Translations under genes and position numbers: made by a program | The notes under the pieces: model-generated | Seen by the model: the letters and a program-made list of their open reading frames with translations, nothing else | Database searches by the model: none | Told to the model about the DNA's origin: nothing | Assembly: GCF_003627815.1 (NCBI RefSeq) | Contig: NZ_CP032698.1 | Location: 6,758,001-6,822,000 of the forward strand | Reading direction: 5' to 3' | DNA: 64,000 nt | Source of the DNA: Streptomyces hundungensis | GTDB lineage: Bacteria > Actinomycetota > Actinomycetes > Streptomycetales > Streptomycetaceae | Part shown: piece by piece, positions 15,904-24,605 of the stretch | Position numbering within the stretch: position 1 is the stretch's first letter | How the letters are laid out: every line of letters starts with the position of its first letter

Positions 15904-17235
15904 GTGAGCGAGTCGAGCACGACCCGGACCGGCGGCGTGACCGGTGAGGACGAGGTCGTCGACCTCTGCCGCGATCTCATCAGGATCGACACCAGCAACT
16001 ACGGCGACCACTCCGGTCCCGGTGAGCGCGCGGCCGCGGAGTACGTCGCGGAGAAGCTCGCCGAGGTCGGCCTGGAGCCGAAGATCTTCGAGTCGCACAA
16101 GGGCCGGGCCTCCACCGTGGCCCGGATCGCGGGCGAGGACCCCTCGCGGCCCGCGCTGCTCATCCACGGCCATACCGACGTCGTACCGGCCAACGCCGAC
16201 GACTGGACCCACGACCCCTTCGCCGGTGAGATCGCCGACGGCTGTGTCTGGGGCCGCGGCGCCGTCGACATGAAGGACATGGACGCGATGACCCTGGCGG
16301 TCGTACGCGACCGGCTGCGCAGCGGCCGCAAGCCCCCGCGCGACATCGTGCTCGCCTTCCTCGCCGACGAGGAGGCCGGCGGCACCTACGGGGCGCGCTT
16401 CCTGGTGGACAAGCACCCCGAACTCTTCGAGGGCGTCACCGAGGCGATCAGCGAGGTCGGCGGCTTCTCGTTCACCGTCAACGAGAAGCTGCGGCTGTAC
16501 CTGGTGGAGACCGCCCAGAAGGGCATGCACTGGATGAAGCTGACCGTGGACGGCACCGCCGGACACGGCTCGATGATCCACAAGGACAACGCCATCACCG
16601 AGCTGTCCGAGGCCGTGGCGCGGCTCGGCCGGCACAAGTTCCCGGTGCGGGTGACCAAGACGCTGCGCCACTTCCTCGACGAGCTCTCGGACGCGCTCGG
16701 CACCGAACTCGACCCCGAGAACATGGACGACACGCTGGCCAAGCTGGGCGGCATCGCCAAGCTCATCGGCGCCTCCCTCCAGAACACCGCCAACCCGACG
16801 CAGCTGGGCGCCGGCTACAAGGTCAACGTCATTCCGGGACAGGCCACCGCGCACGTCGACGGGCGTTTTCTGCCGGGGTACGAGGAGGAGTTCCTCGCCG
16901 ACCTGGACCGGATCCTGGGGCCCCGGGTGCGGCGCGAGGACGTGCACGCGGACAAGGCCCTGGAGACCACGTTCGACGGCGCCCTGGTCGACGCGATGCA
17001 GACCGCGCTCCAGGCGGAGGACCCGATCGCCCGCGCCGTGCCGTACATGCTCTCGGCCGGCACCGACGCCAAGTCCTTCGACGACCTCGGCATCCGCGGC
17101 TTCGGCTTCGCGCCGCTGAAGCTGCCGCCGGAGCTGGACTTCGCCGGGATGTTCCACGGCGTGGACGAGCGGGTGCCGGTCGACGGCCTGAAGTTCGGCG
17201 TACGCGTACTCGACCGGTTCATCGACGCCTCCTGA
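15904..17235 (+). CDS. M20/M25/M40 family metallopeptidase
   Basis: Zinc-dependent cytosolic peptidase or deacylase, 443 residues. Metal-site motifs are LLIHGHTDVVPA, WGRGAVDMKDMDAM (Asp-Met-Lys bridge) and FLADEEAGG with the catalytic Glu. A dimerisation domain follows (TVDGTAGHGSMIHKDNAI), and the C-terminal SAGTDAKSFDDLGIRGFGF and MFHGVDERVPV carry the last ligands. The GTG start is placed by GGAGGAAG five bases upstream. It is similar to the uncharacterised dipeptidase-like peptidase that sits beside the short chaplin genes in other streptomycetes. The substrate is unknown. Confidence 0.88.
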   Translation: MSESSTTRTGGVTGEDEVVDLCRDLIRIDTSNYGDHSGPGERAAAEYVAEKLAEVGLEPKIFESHKGRASTVARIAGEDPSRPALLIHGHTDVVPANADDWTHDPFAGEIADGCVWGRGAVDMKDMDAMTLAVVRDRLRSGRKPPRDIVLAFLADEEAGGTYGARFLVDKHPELFEGVTEAISEVGGFSFTVNEKLRLYLVETAQKGMHWMKLTVDGTAGHGSMIHKDNAITELSEAVARLGRHKFPVRVTKTLRHFLDELSDALGTELDPENMDDTLAKLGGIAKLIGASLQNTANPTQLGAGYKVNVIPGQATAHVDGRFLPGYEEEFLADLDRILGPRVRREDVHADKALETTFDGALVDAMQTALQAEDPIARAVPYMLSAGTDAKSFDDLGIRGFGFAPLKLPPELDFAGMFHGVDERVPVDGLKFGVRVLDRFIDAS

Positions 17236-17349
17236 GGCCCCTTCAGCCCCCCCCAGAGGCCCCCTGCGCCTCGGGAAGGGCCTCCCGTATCGACCTGCGC
17301 GACCTCGGCACTCCAATAATCGTTTGAACGTACGGGGCGGACTGAAAAG

Positions 17350-17363
17350 AGTGAATGCACTCA
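17350..17363. promoter_or_regulatory. Inverted repeat in the chpH upstream region
   Basis: GAGTG-AATG-CACTC lies about 87 bases before the chaplin start, inside a low-GC promoter stretch. It could be an operator for a developmental regulator. A terminator-like GAGGCCC/GGGCCTC pair at 17234-17290 ends the upstream peptidase gene. Confidence 0.35.
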
Positions 17364-17449
17364 TATGCTCGTAGCTCCATAACTTCTCCCTCGTTACAGG
17401 GTGTGCGGTCCGAGGCTGGGATCGCACATATGCCAACAAGGAGGAAGTA

Positions 17450-17683
17450 ATGATCAAGAAGGTCGTCGCTGCTGCGGCTGTCACTGGTGGTCTGGTTCTC
17501 GCGGGTGCGGGTCTGGCTGTCGCCGATGCGGGTGCCCAGGGTGCCGCTGTGCACTCCCCGGGCGTCCTGTCCGGCAATGTCGTCCAGGTCCCCGTGCACG
17601 TGCCGGTGAACGTGTGCGGCAACACGGTCTCCGTGATCGGGCTGCTGAACCCCGCCTTCGGCAACACCTGCGTCAACAAGTGA
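17450..17683 (+). CDS. chpH: Short chaplin, ChpH-like
   Basis: Secreted amyloid-forming surface protein that coats aerial hyphae and lowers surface tension. The 77-residue protein has an Ala-rich signal peptide ending near AVADA, leaving one chaplin domain of about 50 residues: HSPGVLSGNVVQVPVHVPVN, then CGNTVSVIGLLNPAFGNTC with the two conserved cysteines that form the disulfide. The strong AAGGAGGAAG ribosome binding site fits a highly expressed gene. It adjoins a long chaplin in the arrangement known for chpC/chpH of S. coelicolor. Confidence 0.9.
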   Translation: MIKKVVAAAAVTGGLVLAGAGLAVADAGAQGAAVHSPGVLSGNVVQVPVHVPVNVCGNTVSVIGLLNPAFGNTCVNK

Positions 17684-17822
17684 CGTTGTGCCTCAACCCA
17701 TGAGGGTCTGAGCCGGGCGGCCCCGGAGTGCGCGCCATGCACTCCGGGGCCGCCGGGCATTTCAGCCCGGGCGCAACGGCGCAGCCGGGCTTTCCGGAAG
17801 GCAGAAGGCAGGGAACGAATCT

Positions 17823-18740
17823 ATGCGACAGGTCACCCGCAAGGGACTGATCACCATGGCGGCCGCGAGCGGCGTCATCGCCATGGGCAGCGGCGCGGCG
17901 CACGCCGACTCGGCCGCCGGGGGCGGCGCCTCGAACTCGCCGGGCGTGCTGTCCGGCAACGCCGTCCAGGTCCCGGTGCACGTGCCGGTCAACGCCTGCG
18001 GCAACACGGTGAACGTGGTCGGCGCGCTCAATCCGGCGTTCGCCGATCACTGCGCCAACCAGGGCGGCGGCCACCGGAGCGGCGGAGCGGCCGCGCGTGG
18101 CCACGCCTCCCAGTCGCCCGGTGTGGGCTCCGGCAACCACATCCAGGCGCCCATCGACGTACCGCTGAACCTCTGCGGGAACGGCGTGAACGTGGTGGGC
18201 GTCGGCAACCCCGTGTTCGGCAACGACTGCGTCAACGACGAGAGCGGCCACCCCGGCCACCCCCAGCACCCGGGCCACCCGGCTCACCCGGGCCACCCCC
18301 AGCACCCCGGCCGCCCGGGCCAGCACCAGCCGCAGCACCCGGGCAAGCCCCACCACCCGGGCACCCCGCACCACCCCGGCCACCCCGGCCAGCACCAGCC
18401 GCCCTGCAACCCCGGGCAGCCGGGCCACCCTGGCCAGCCGGAGCACCCCGGCCACCCCGGCCAGCACCAGCCGCAGCACCCCGGCCAGCACCAGCCGCAG
18501 TACCCCGGTGTTCCCCAGCACCCGGTGAGCCCGGTGGCGCACCAGCCGGGCAAGCACGCGCGGCCCACCGCGCCCGCCCAGGGTGGCGCTCCGGTCGCCC
18601 CGGCCGTGACCGCGCCGCACGCCCCGGCCGCCGCGCTCGCCACCACCGGCTCCGACGGCATGGGCTTCGCCGTTCCGGCCGCCGCGGGACTGCTGCTCGG
18701 GGGAGCGGTGCTCTACCGCCGGGGCCGGGCCGCGCAGTAG
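17823..18740 (+). CDS. chpC: Long chaplin with two chaplin domains and a sortase signal (ChpC-like)
   Basis: A 305-residue cell-wall-anchored chaplin. After a signal peptide (to about residue 28) come two chaplin domains, SPGVLSGNAVQVPVHVPVN...CGNTVNVVGALNPAFADHC and SPGVGSGNHIQAPIDVPLN...CGNGVNVVGVGNPVFGNDC, each with two cysteines. Between residues about 140 and 240 is a spacer rich in Pro, Gly, His and Gln built on HPGHPGQHQPQ-like repeats. The C-terminus carries the sortase motif LATTG, a hydrophobic segment and RRGRAAQ, matching class E sortase substrates. A lone extra cysteine in the spacer (PPCNPG) is unusual. It lies downstream of the short chaplin in the same direction. Confidence 0.88.
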   Translation: MRQVTRKGLITMAAASGVIAMGSGAAHADSAAGGGASNSPGVLSGNAVQVPVHVPVNACGNTVNVVGALNPAFADHCANQGGGHRSGGAAARGHASQSPGVGSGNHIQAPIDVPLNLCGNGVNVVGVGNPVFGNDCVNDESGHPGHPQHPGHPAHPGHPQHPGRPGQHQPQHPGKPHHPGTPHHPGHPGQHQPPCNPGQPGHPGQPEHPGHPGQHQPQHPGQHQPQYPGVPQHPVSPVAHQPGKHARPTAPAQGGAPVAPAVTAPHAPAAALATTGSDGMGFAVPAAAGLLLGGAVLYRRGRAAQ

Positions 18741-18773
18741 CCGCAGCGGGCCGCCGAGGCCCCCGCGTTCGGC

Positions 18774-18823
18774 GCTCATGACGGAGCGGGCCCCGCACGG
18801 GCGGGGCCCGCTCCGTCATGAGC
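18774..18823. terminator. Perfect 23-bp inverted repeat, bidirectional terminator
   Basis: Two exact 23-base arms separated by ACGG form a very stable hairpin. It lies between the end of the long chaplin and the end of the convergent DUF5703 gene, so it can stop transcription from both sides. Confidence 0.85.
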
Positions 18824-18832
18824 CCACGTTCA

Positions 18833-19018
18833 CTACGTGGCTCGCACCTGGCGGATGATCCGCCTGCGGAGCCGCACTCTGCGGCTGCCGTCCCGGTGCA
18901 GACTCAGTCGGTCCAACTCCCAGTGTCCGTACTCGGCATGGTCGGTCAGCAGACGTGTGGCCTCCTTGCGGGACACCCCGCGCGGGACGTACACGTCGAC
19001 AAATTCGTATTCCGGCAT
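18833..19018 (-). CDS. DUF5703 family protein
   Basis: A 61-residue conserved actinobacterial protein of unknown function, DUF5703. It opens with PEYEFVDVYVPRGVSRKEAT, followed by LLTDHAEYGHWELDRLSL and a very basic end (SRRVRLRRRIIRQV). That spread, with an acidic N-terminal helix and a polybasic C-terminus, suggests nucleic acid or membrane-surface binding. It is divergent from the gene for the acidic hypothetical protein, and the promoters of the two must overlap in the 47-base gap. Confidence 0.8.
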   Translation of the reverse strand: MPEYEFVDVYVPRGVSRKEATRLLTDHAEYGHWELDRLSLHRDGSRRVRLRRRIIRQVRAT

Positions 19019-19052
19019 CGCATCTATTGTGCGGGCACGGGCCCGGTACGGA

Positions 19053-19058
19053 TAGCGT
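19053..19058 (+). promoter_or_regulatory. Leaderless -10 box (TAGCGT)
   Basis: TAGCGT ends seven bases before the ATG of the acidic hypothetical protein, and no ribosome binding site is visible. This is the spacing of Streptomyces leaderless transcripts. Confidence 0.5.
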
Positions 19059-19065
19059 CTGCACT

Positions 19066-19728
19066 ATGTCTGATGCTGCGCAGCCCACCGCTGCCGAGGT
19101 ACGTGCCGCCGCCGAGGCGGTCAAAGCCGCGCTGGACCGTCACCTCGATGCGGTGGAACGCCGCACGGGGGACGACGACCCCCAGGTGTACGAGGCGTTC
19201 AACGCCCTCGCCGCGGCCGCCGAGGCCTACGACGAGCGGCTCTACGACCGCTACGACGAGGTCACCCCCTTCGAGATCCCCGGCGCCGACGACTCGCTGC
19301 CGCCCTATCTGGGCCCGGAGGAACCCCATGCCCTGAGCGTCCTGATCCGGCGCGACTACGCGGTGGCCGAGCCACAGCGGCTGCTCGCCCAGGCCCAGCG
19401 GATCACCGACCTCGACCCCGACACGGACGAAAGCACGGTCCCGGCCGTCGGCAGCAGCGTCCACGCGGCGCTCGGCGTGCTCTTCGGCGAGTACGAACCG
19501 GATGAAATCGCCTCCCGGCACAAGGAGTTCGGCCTGGAGGAGGGCGACTCCACGCTGTGGGTGTCGGCCGCCGACGAGCTTCCCGAACCCGGCGAGTGGC
19601 TGAGCACGCCCTTCGACCACGCCGATCCCCAGCGCGTGGTGTGCCGGTTCGACGTGAGCGCCGTCTTCGACGAGGAGGAGCTGGAGGACGACCTCGACGA
19701 GGAGGATGGCCTGCGCACCACCCCCTGA
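19066..19728 (+). CDS. Conserved acidic hypothetical protein
   Basis: A 220-residue protein, strongly acidic especially at the end (VFDEEELEDDLDEEDG). It begins with a helical N-terminus (AAEVRAAAEAVKAALDRHLDAVERR) and contains SVLIRRDYAVAEPQRLLAQAQ and a VHAALGVLFGEYEPDEIASRHKEFG segment that resembles nothing with a known function. It is conserved-looking and probably cytosolic. The start is the ATG after a leaderless-type -10 box. It converges on the RecD2-like gene, and a hairpin terminator lies between. Confidence 0.75.
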   Translation: MSDAAQPTAAEVRAAAEAVKAALDRHLDAVERRTGDDDPQVYEAFNALAAAAEAYDERLYDRYDEVTPFEIPGADDSLPPYLGPEEPHALSVLIRRDYAVAEPQRLLAQAQRITDLDPDTDESTVPAVGSSVHAALGVLFGEYEPDEIASRHKEFGLEEGDSTLWVSAADELPEPGEWLSTPFDHADPQRVVCRFDVSAVFDEEELEDDLDEEDGLRTTP

Positions 19729-19745
19729 CCCCGGGCGTCACGACA

Positions 19746-19784
19746 GAGGCCGCGCACTCCCCGACGGGGTGCGCGGCCTCTTTT
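19746..19784. terminator. Bidirectional terminator
   Basis: Hairpin GAGGCCGCGCA ... TGCGCGGCCTC followed by TTTT, between the convergent acidic hypothetical and RecD2-like genes. Confidence 0.75.
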
Positions 19785-19796
19785 CGTCGGTCCGTC

Positions 19797-22181
19797 CTAC
19801 TCCGCGGGCTTCAGGAGGCCGTGCAGCAGCGGGACGAGACGCGTCGTGCGCGGCGCCGGGAGGACCTCCGCGACGGCCCGGGGGAGCGCCTGGTCCACAC
19901 CGTGGACGACGGAGAGGTGCCGCTCGGCGCGGCCGAAGGCGGTGTAGACCCAGGCCCGGCTGAGCCCCTGTGCCGCGTCTCCTGGCAGCACCGCGACCAC
20001 CGCGGGCCAGCGCATTCCGAGCGCCTGGTGCGCGGTCAGTGCCCAGCCGTGCCGCAGCGCCGACTCGACCCTGTCCTTCGGTACGAGGACGGGCGTTCCG
20101 GAGCAGTCGAGCCTGAGGCCCTCCGCGTCCGCCCCGATCACCGTGCCGGTCACCGTACGGCCCGGGGCCTGGGCGTATGCGATCCGGTCACCGGGGTCGA
20201 AACCGCCGAAGCGGCCGGGGCCCGGGTTCAGGCGCTCCTTCAGGGCCGCGTTCAGGGCGCGGGTGCCCGCCGAGCCGCCGTGGCCCACCGTGATGACCTG
20301 GGCCTGCTCGGCGGGGATGCCGAACGCCCGGGGGATCGAGTCCGCCAGGAGCTGCACACAGCGGTGCACGGCCTCGCCCGCGTCCCGCACGGGGACGATC
20401 ACGACCTCCTTGCCGGGCGCCTCGACCTGGTTCAGCTCGCCGATGCCGATCCCCGAGACCAGCTCGCCGACGGGCCCGGGGTCGGGCAGTCGCGAGGCCA
20501 CCACCGGACAGATCCGGGCGGTCAGCACATCGTGGAAGACCCGGCCCGCGCTGGCCGGCCCCAGCACCCCGGGGTCCCCGCTCAGCACCAGGCGGCAGCC
20601 GTCGGGCAGCGACTCCACGAGGACGGCCGCGGTCTCCACATCGAGCTGCGTCGCGTCCTGCACCACCAGCACGTCGAGCGCGAGCGCGCCGTCCGCGTCC
20701 CGACCGGGGCCCTCGCCGGACAGCAGCCCCGCCACCGTGAACGCGGCCAGCGGGCCGGTCAGTTCGGCCAGTCGGCGCTGTCCGTCCGCGGTGTGCGCCG
20801 CGCCCGCGGCCCGCAGCCCGGCCGCCGCGGCCGCCGTCACCACCGCCGCCGACTCGGCGCGCGCGGCCTCGCCGCCGGTGTGCGCCACGAGGCCACTGGC
20901 CGCGACCGCGCGGACCAGCTCACCACCCTCCGGCCACACCGAACCGTCGTCCCGCACCGGGGAGTTGAGCAGGCGCGCGAGAGCGTCGGCGAGGCTTTCC
21001 TCGGCGAGGGCGTACCGGTCGAGCCCGAGCAGCACCTCGGCGGGCTCGGCGGGCTCCGCCGCCTCTTCGGTGTCCTCCGCGTCCTCGGCGTCTTCCACGT
21101 CGGCCGACTCCTGCGCGAGGCCGTCCTGGAAGACCAGCACCACGCCCTCGGCGACGGCCTGCTGCACCGCCTCGTCCGGATCGGGCACCGACCGCGCGGC
21201 CAGCGCCTTGCGCACATCGTCGGCCAAGAGCGCCGTGTGCCCCTGGGTCGCCGCCTGTTCCAGGATCCAGCCGACAAGCGCGGCCGCCCTGCGCTCGTCG
21301 TCCGGCCGGCACTCGGCGCCGAGCAGCGCCCGCGCGAAGCCGTCGGCCTGCTCGGGCCGCACTCCGGGGACGGCGAGGAGCTGCCAGGGGTCCGCGCCGA
21401 GCCGCTGCGCCGCCTGTTCACCCAGAGCGCCCGCGACCCGCACGGCCAGCGCCTCGGGCGCGCCACCCCGGGTCAGCACGTCCCGTACGGAGGCGAGGGT
21501 CTCGGCGGAGGTGGCGGGCGCCTGCGCGGGCTCGGGCGCGCGGGGCCGCGCCGGGGCCGCTTCCTGGGCGGGGCCGGGGGCGGGCCTGCGGGGGGCGGGC
21601 GGCGGGCCCGCGAAGAAGGCGGTACCGGACTTCTCGCCGCTCTCCACGGCCCGTACCGCCGCGAGGAGGTCGGCGGCCTGCCCGCTCAGTTTGGTGCCGG
21701 CCGGGATGGGTGCCTCCCGCTCGGCCCTGCGCTGCTCGATCCTGGCCCGCAACTCGCGCTGCGCGGCCAACTCGGCGGCGGCTTCGGAGAGTTCGGGTGC
21801 CTTGGCGTCACCGGTTCCGGGCGAGCCGTCGCCTTCATCGGCACCGGTCTCGCTCGCACCGCCGGCCTCGCCCCCGGTCTCGCTCTCGCCGCCGTCCTCC
21901 GTACCGGTCTCGCTCGCACCGCCGGCCTCGGCACCTTCCGGCCGACCGGCCTCGGGGTCCGGACCGCCGTCGGCGCGCTCGTGCTCGGGTTCAGCGGCGT
22001 CGGCCGTCCCCGGGCCGGATGCCTCCGTGTCCTCCGTACCCTCCGCGACCTCCACGGCGGCCTCGCCGACGGAGTCGGCGCCCGTGCTGGCGGTGTCCTG
22101 CGCGGGGTCGGGTGCCACCTCCGCCCCGGCGGGTTCGTCGGCCGTGGATCCAGGGGCCGAGCCCTGGGGAAGCGCAGTCAC
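19797..22181 (-). CDS. RecD2-like helicase relative with degenerate ATPase motifs
   Basis: A 794-residue protein with an acidic, low-complexity N-terminus (about residues 1-190, many Glu/Asp/Gly/Ala repeats). A helix-hairpin-helix-like region follows (GGAPEALAVRVAGALGEQAAQ, then LGADPWQLLAVPGVRPEQAD) of the RecD2 type, and then a UvrD/RecD-fold part. In the helicase part the order of motifs is kept but key residues are lost. The P-loop position reads AHTGGEAARAES with no Lys. The Walker B position reads VLVVQDATQLD and not DE. Motif III is SGDPGVLGPASAG. The HKSQG motif has become AHQALG, and motif VI reads VYTAFGRAE. It is unlikely to hydrolyse ATP normally. Its GTG start overlaps the stop of the upstream aldo/keto reductase. 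Confidence 0.75.
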   Translation of the reverse strand: MTALPQGSAPGSTADEPAGAEVAPDPAQDTASTGADSVGEAAVEVAEGTEDTEASGPGTADAAEPEHERADGGPDPEAGRPEGAEAGGASETGTEDGGESETGGEAGGASETGADEGDGSPGTGDAKAPELSEAAAELAAQRELRARIEQRRAEREAPIPAGTKLSGQAADLLAAVRAVESGEKSGTAFFAGPPPAPRRPAPGPAQEAAPARPRAPEPAQAPATSAETLASVRDVLTRGGAPEALAVRVAGALGEQAAQRLGADPWQLLAVPGVRPEQADGFARALLGAECRPDDERRAAALVGWILEQAATQGHTALLADDVRKALAARSVPDPDEAVQQAVAEGVVLVFQDGLAQESADVEDAEDAEDTEEAAEPAEPAEVLLGLDRYALAEESLADALARLLNSPVRDDGSVWPEGGELVRAVAASGLVAHTGGEAARAESAAVVTAAAAAGLRAAGAAHTADGQRRLAELTGPLAAFTVAGLLSGEGPGRDADGALALDVLVVQDATQLDVETAAVLVESLPDGCRLVLSGDPGVLGPASAGRVFHDVLTARICPVVASRLPDPGPVGELVSGIGIGELNQVEAPGKEVVIVPVRDAGEAVHRCVQLLADSIPRAFGIPAEQAQVITVGHGGSAGTRALNAALKERLNPGPGRFGGFDPGDRIAYAQAPGRTVTGTVIGADAEGLRLDCSGTPVLVPKDRVESALRHGWALTAHQALGMRWPAVVAVLPGDAAQGLSRAWVYTAFGRAERHLSVVHGVDQALPRAVAEVLPAPRTTRLVPLLHGLLKPAE

Positions 22182-23161
22182 AGCGTGCTCCAGTCCTGAT
22201 CGGGATAGCGGTGCACGGGCGCCGACACGTCGTCGAGCGCCTGGCAGATCTCGTCAGGAAGACTAAGGGCCTCCACTGACAATGCCGCCGCGAGCTGGTG
22301 CGCGTTGCGCGCGCCGACGATCGGCGCCACCACTCCCGGCCGGTCCCTCACCCACGCCAGCGCCACCTGAAGGGGTGTCGTGGCGAGGCCGTCCGCGGCT
22401 ATCGAGACGGCGTCGACGATGCGGCTCGCCGCGTCGTCCAGGTAGGGCGCGACAAATGCCGAAAGGCCCTCCGAAGCGCCCCGCGAATCGGCCGGTGTGC
22501 CGTGCCGGTACTTCCCCGTCAGCACGCCCCGCCCCAGCGGCGACGAGGGCAGCAGCCCCACCCCCAGGTCGAGGGCGGCCGGCAGGACCTCGCGCTCCAC
22601 CCCGCGCTGGAGCAGTGAGTACTCCATCTGGGTGCTGGCGAGCCGGGTCCGCACACCGGGCGCGGCGAGTTGCCAGGTGGCGGCCTTGGCGAGCTGCCAG
22701 CCGCTGAAGTTGGAGATGCCCGCGTACCGCGCCCGGCCGCTGCTGACCGCGAGGTCGAGGGCCTGGAGGGTCTCCTCCAGGGGCGTGCCGCAGTCGAAGG
22801 CGTGCACCTGCCACAGGTCGACGTGGTCGGTGCCCAGGCGCTGGAGGGAGGCGTCGAGGGCGCTCAGCAGATGGCCGCGCGAGCCGTCGAAGCGGCGGTC
22901 GGGGTCGGGCACGCTGCCCGCCTTGGTCGCGATCACCAGATCCCGGCGCGGAACGAGCCGCTCCATCAACTGGCCGAGCAGATACTCCGCGTCCCCGCCG
23001 CCGTACACGTCCGCCGTGTCGATCAGCGTGCCGCCCGCCTCCCAGAACGCCTTCAGGAGGTCGGCGGCGTCCTGCTCGCCGACGTCCCGGCCCCATGTCA
23101 GGGTGCCGAGCCCGATCCGGGATACGCGCAGGCCCGTGCGGCCGAGATGCCTCTGCTCCAT
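22178..23161 (-). CDS. Aldo/keto reductase
   Basis: A 327-residue NADPH-dependent oxidoreductase of the AKR (beta/alpha)8 fold: MEQRHLGRTGLRVSRIGLGTLTWG at the N-terminus, catalytic Asp and Tyr in LIDTADVYGGG, Lys in IATKAGS, His in LWQVHAFD, and the late APIVGARNAHQL nucleotide site. Substrate unknown; it is a general actinobacterial type (YajO/tas group). The GTGA overlap makes it translationally coupled to the degenerate helicase downstream. A TAATCT box seven bases before the ATG suggests a leaderless transcript. An in-frame upstream GTG was not used because it lacks support. Confidence 0.87.
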   Translation of the reverse strand: MEQRHLGRTGLRVSRIGLGTLTWGRDVGEQDAADLLKAFWEAGGTLIDTADVYGGGDAEYLLGQLMERLVPRRDLVIATKAGSVPDPDRRFDGSRGHLLSALDASLQRLGTDHVDLWQVHAFDCGTPLEETLQALDLAVSSGRARYAGISNFSGWQLAKAATWQLAAPGVRTRLASTQMEYSLLQRGVEREVLPAALDLGVGLLPSSPLGRGVLTGKYRHGTPADSRGASEGLSAFVAPYLDDAASRIVDAVSIAADGLATTPLQVALAWVRDRPGVVAPIVGARNAHQLAAALSVEALSLPDEICQALDDVSAPVHRYPDQDWSTL

Positions 23162-23168
23162 GGGCGCG

Positions 23169-23174
23169 AGATTA
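23169..23174 (-). promoter_or_regulatory. Leaderless -10 box (TAATCT)
   Basis: On the minus strand TAATCT lies seven bases before the ATG of the aldo/keto reductase, with no ribosome binding site seen. Confidence 0.5.
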
Positions 23175-23329
23175 CTGGCCAGGGGCCCACGGCGAGAGAG
23201 CCTGTGGACAACTCGACCCTGCCGCATCGCGCCACCGCGCGCTAGAGTCCCGGCACAGGAACGTTACTCATGAGTAAGACGCGGGAGTGGACGCGTGCGT
23301 ACGCGTCACGACGAGTAAGGGGATCGGCC

Positions 23330-24385
23330 ATGCGGCTCGGCATCAACCTCGGCTACTGGGGCGCGGGAATGGACGGCGACAACCTCGCCGTCGCCAAGGA
23401 AGCGGACAGGCTCGGCTACGACGTCTGCTGGGCGGCCGAGGCCTACGGTTCGGACGCGCCGACCGTGCTCGCCTGGGTCGCCGCGCAGACCGAGCGCATC
23501 GACGTCGGCTCCGCCATCCTCCAGATCCCCGCCCGCCAGCCCGCCATGACCGCGATGACGGCCGCCACCCTGGACTCGCTCTCCGGCGGCCGTTTCCGGC
23601 TCGGCCTCGGCGTCTCCGGACCGCAGGTCTCCGAGGGCTGGTACGGCGTCAAGTTCGACAAGCCGCTGGCCCGCACCCGCGAATACGTCGAGATCGTCCG
23701 CAAGGCGATGACCCGCGAGCGGCTCTCCTACGAGGGCGAGCACTGGACGCTTCCGCTGCCCGGCGGCCCCGGCAAGCCCATCAAGCTGACCGTGCACCCC
23801 GAGCGCGAGCACATCCCGCTCTACATCGCCGCCATCGGACCCAAGAACCTGGAGCAGACCGGCGAGATCGCCGACGGCGCGCTGTTGATCTTCCCGGCCG
23901 CCGAGCACATCGAGGCCACCGCGCTCTCCCACATCCGCGCGGGCCGCGAGAAGGCCGGTCTGACCATGGAGGGCTTCGACGTCTGCCCGACGCTGCCGAT
24001 CGCGCTCGGCGCCGACGCGGACGTGCCGGCCCTCGCCGACATGTTCCGCCCATACACCGCGCTGTACGTCGGCGGCATGGGCAGCCGCAAGCAGAACTTC
24101 TACAACCAGCTCGCGCAGCGCATGGGGTACGAGAAGGAAGCCGCCGAGATCCAGGACAAGTACCTGTCCGGCGACAAGGCGGGGGCGGGCGCGGCGGTGC
24201 CGCAGCAGCTCATCGACTCGACCACGCTGCTCGGCTCGGTGGAGCGGATCGCCGACCGGATGAAGGCCTACGCCGAGGCCGGAGTCACCACGCTCACACT
24301 GGCCCCGGCCGGCTTCACGCTCGACGAGCGGCTGGCCTCGCTGCGCGCGGGCACCGAGGCGCTGGAGCGCGCGGACCTCGCATAA
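23330..24385 (+). CDS. LLM-class F420-dependent oxidoreductase
   Basis: A 351-residue bacterial-luciferase-like monooxygenase/reductase of the F420-dependent type. Hallmarks are RLGINLGYWG at the start, VAKEADRLGYDVCWAAEAYGSDAP, TLDSLSGGRFRLGLGVSGPQV (family glycine cluster), PLYIAAIGPKNLEQTGEIADG, and LTLAPAGFTLDERLASLR at the end. It reduces or oxidises an unknown substrate with F420H2 in the cytosol. AAGGGGA precedes the ATG. It is followed by a hairpin terminator and then the ferritin-like gene. Confidence 0.87.
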   Translation: MRLGINLGYWGAGMDGDNLAVAKEADRLGYDVCWAAEAYGSDAPTVLAWVAAQTERIDVGSAILQIPARQPAMTAMTAATLDSLSGGRFRLGLGVSGPQVSEGWYGVKFDKPLARTREYVEIVRKAMTRERLSYEGEHWTLPLPGGPGKPIKLTVHPEREHIPLYIAAIGPKNLEQTGEIADGALLIFPAAEHIEATALSHIRAGREKAGLTMEGFDVCPTLPIALGADADVPALADMFRPYTALYVGGMGSRKQNFYNQLAQRMGYEKEAAEIQDKYLSGDKAGAGAAVPQQLIDSTTLLGSVERIADRMKAYAEAGVTTLTLAPAGFTLDERLASLRAGTEALERADLA

Positions 24386-24400
24386 GGGGGATTGGTCTCA

Positions 24401-24444
24401 GCGGCCGTGGTGGGGGCTCGGGGGGTCTTCCCCGCCACGGCCGT
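24401..24444 (+). terminator. Terminator downstream of the F420 oxidoreductase
   Basis: Hairpin GGCCGTGGTGGGG ... CCCCGCCACGGCC, one G-T pair in 13, about 15 bases after the stop. Confidence 0.6.
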
Positions 24445-24605
24445 CATGCCCTACAACGCCGGGCCGCGGCGGGCGGTTACGGCGGTGGGGGCACCGCACA
24501 TTCCTTCGTTCGGCCCAGTGGGGCGCGACCCCTGTTGCCGCGGCCGGTTCGCCGCATTTGACTCGGTTGCGCAGAGTCCTGCGCGCACCCGGAGGTACGG
24601 CAACG

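Noticed and set aside
18240..18530. CRISPR-like repeat array
   Set aside because: The repeats are the coding HPGHPGQ spacer of the chaplin gene; they lack uniform spacers and are in frame.
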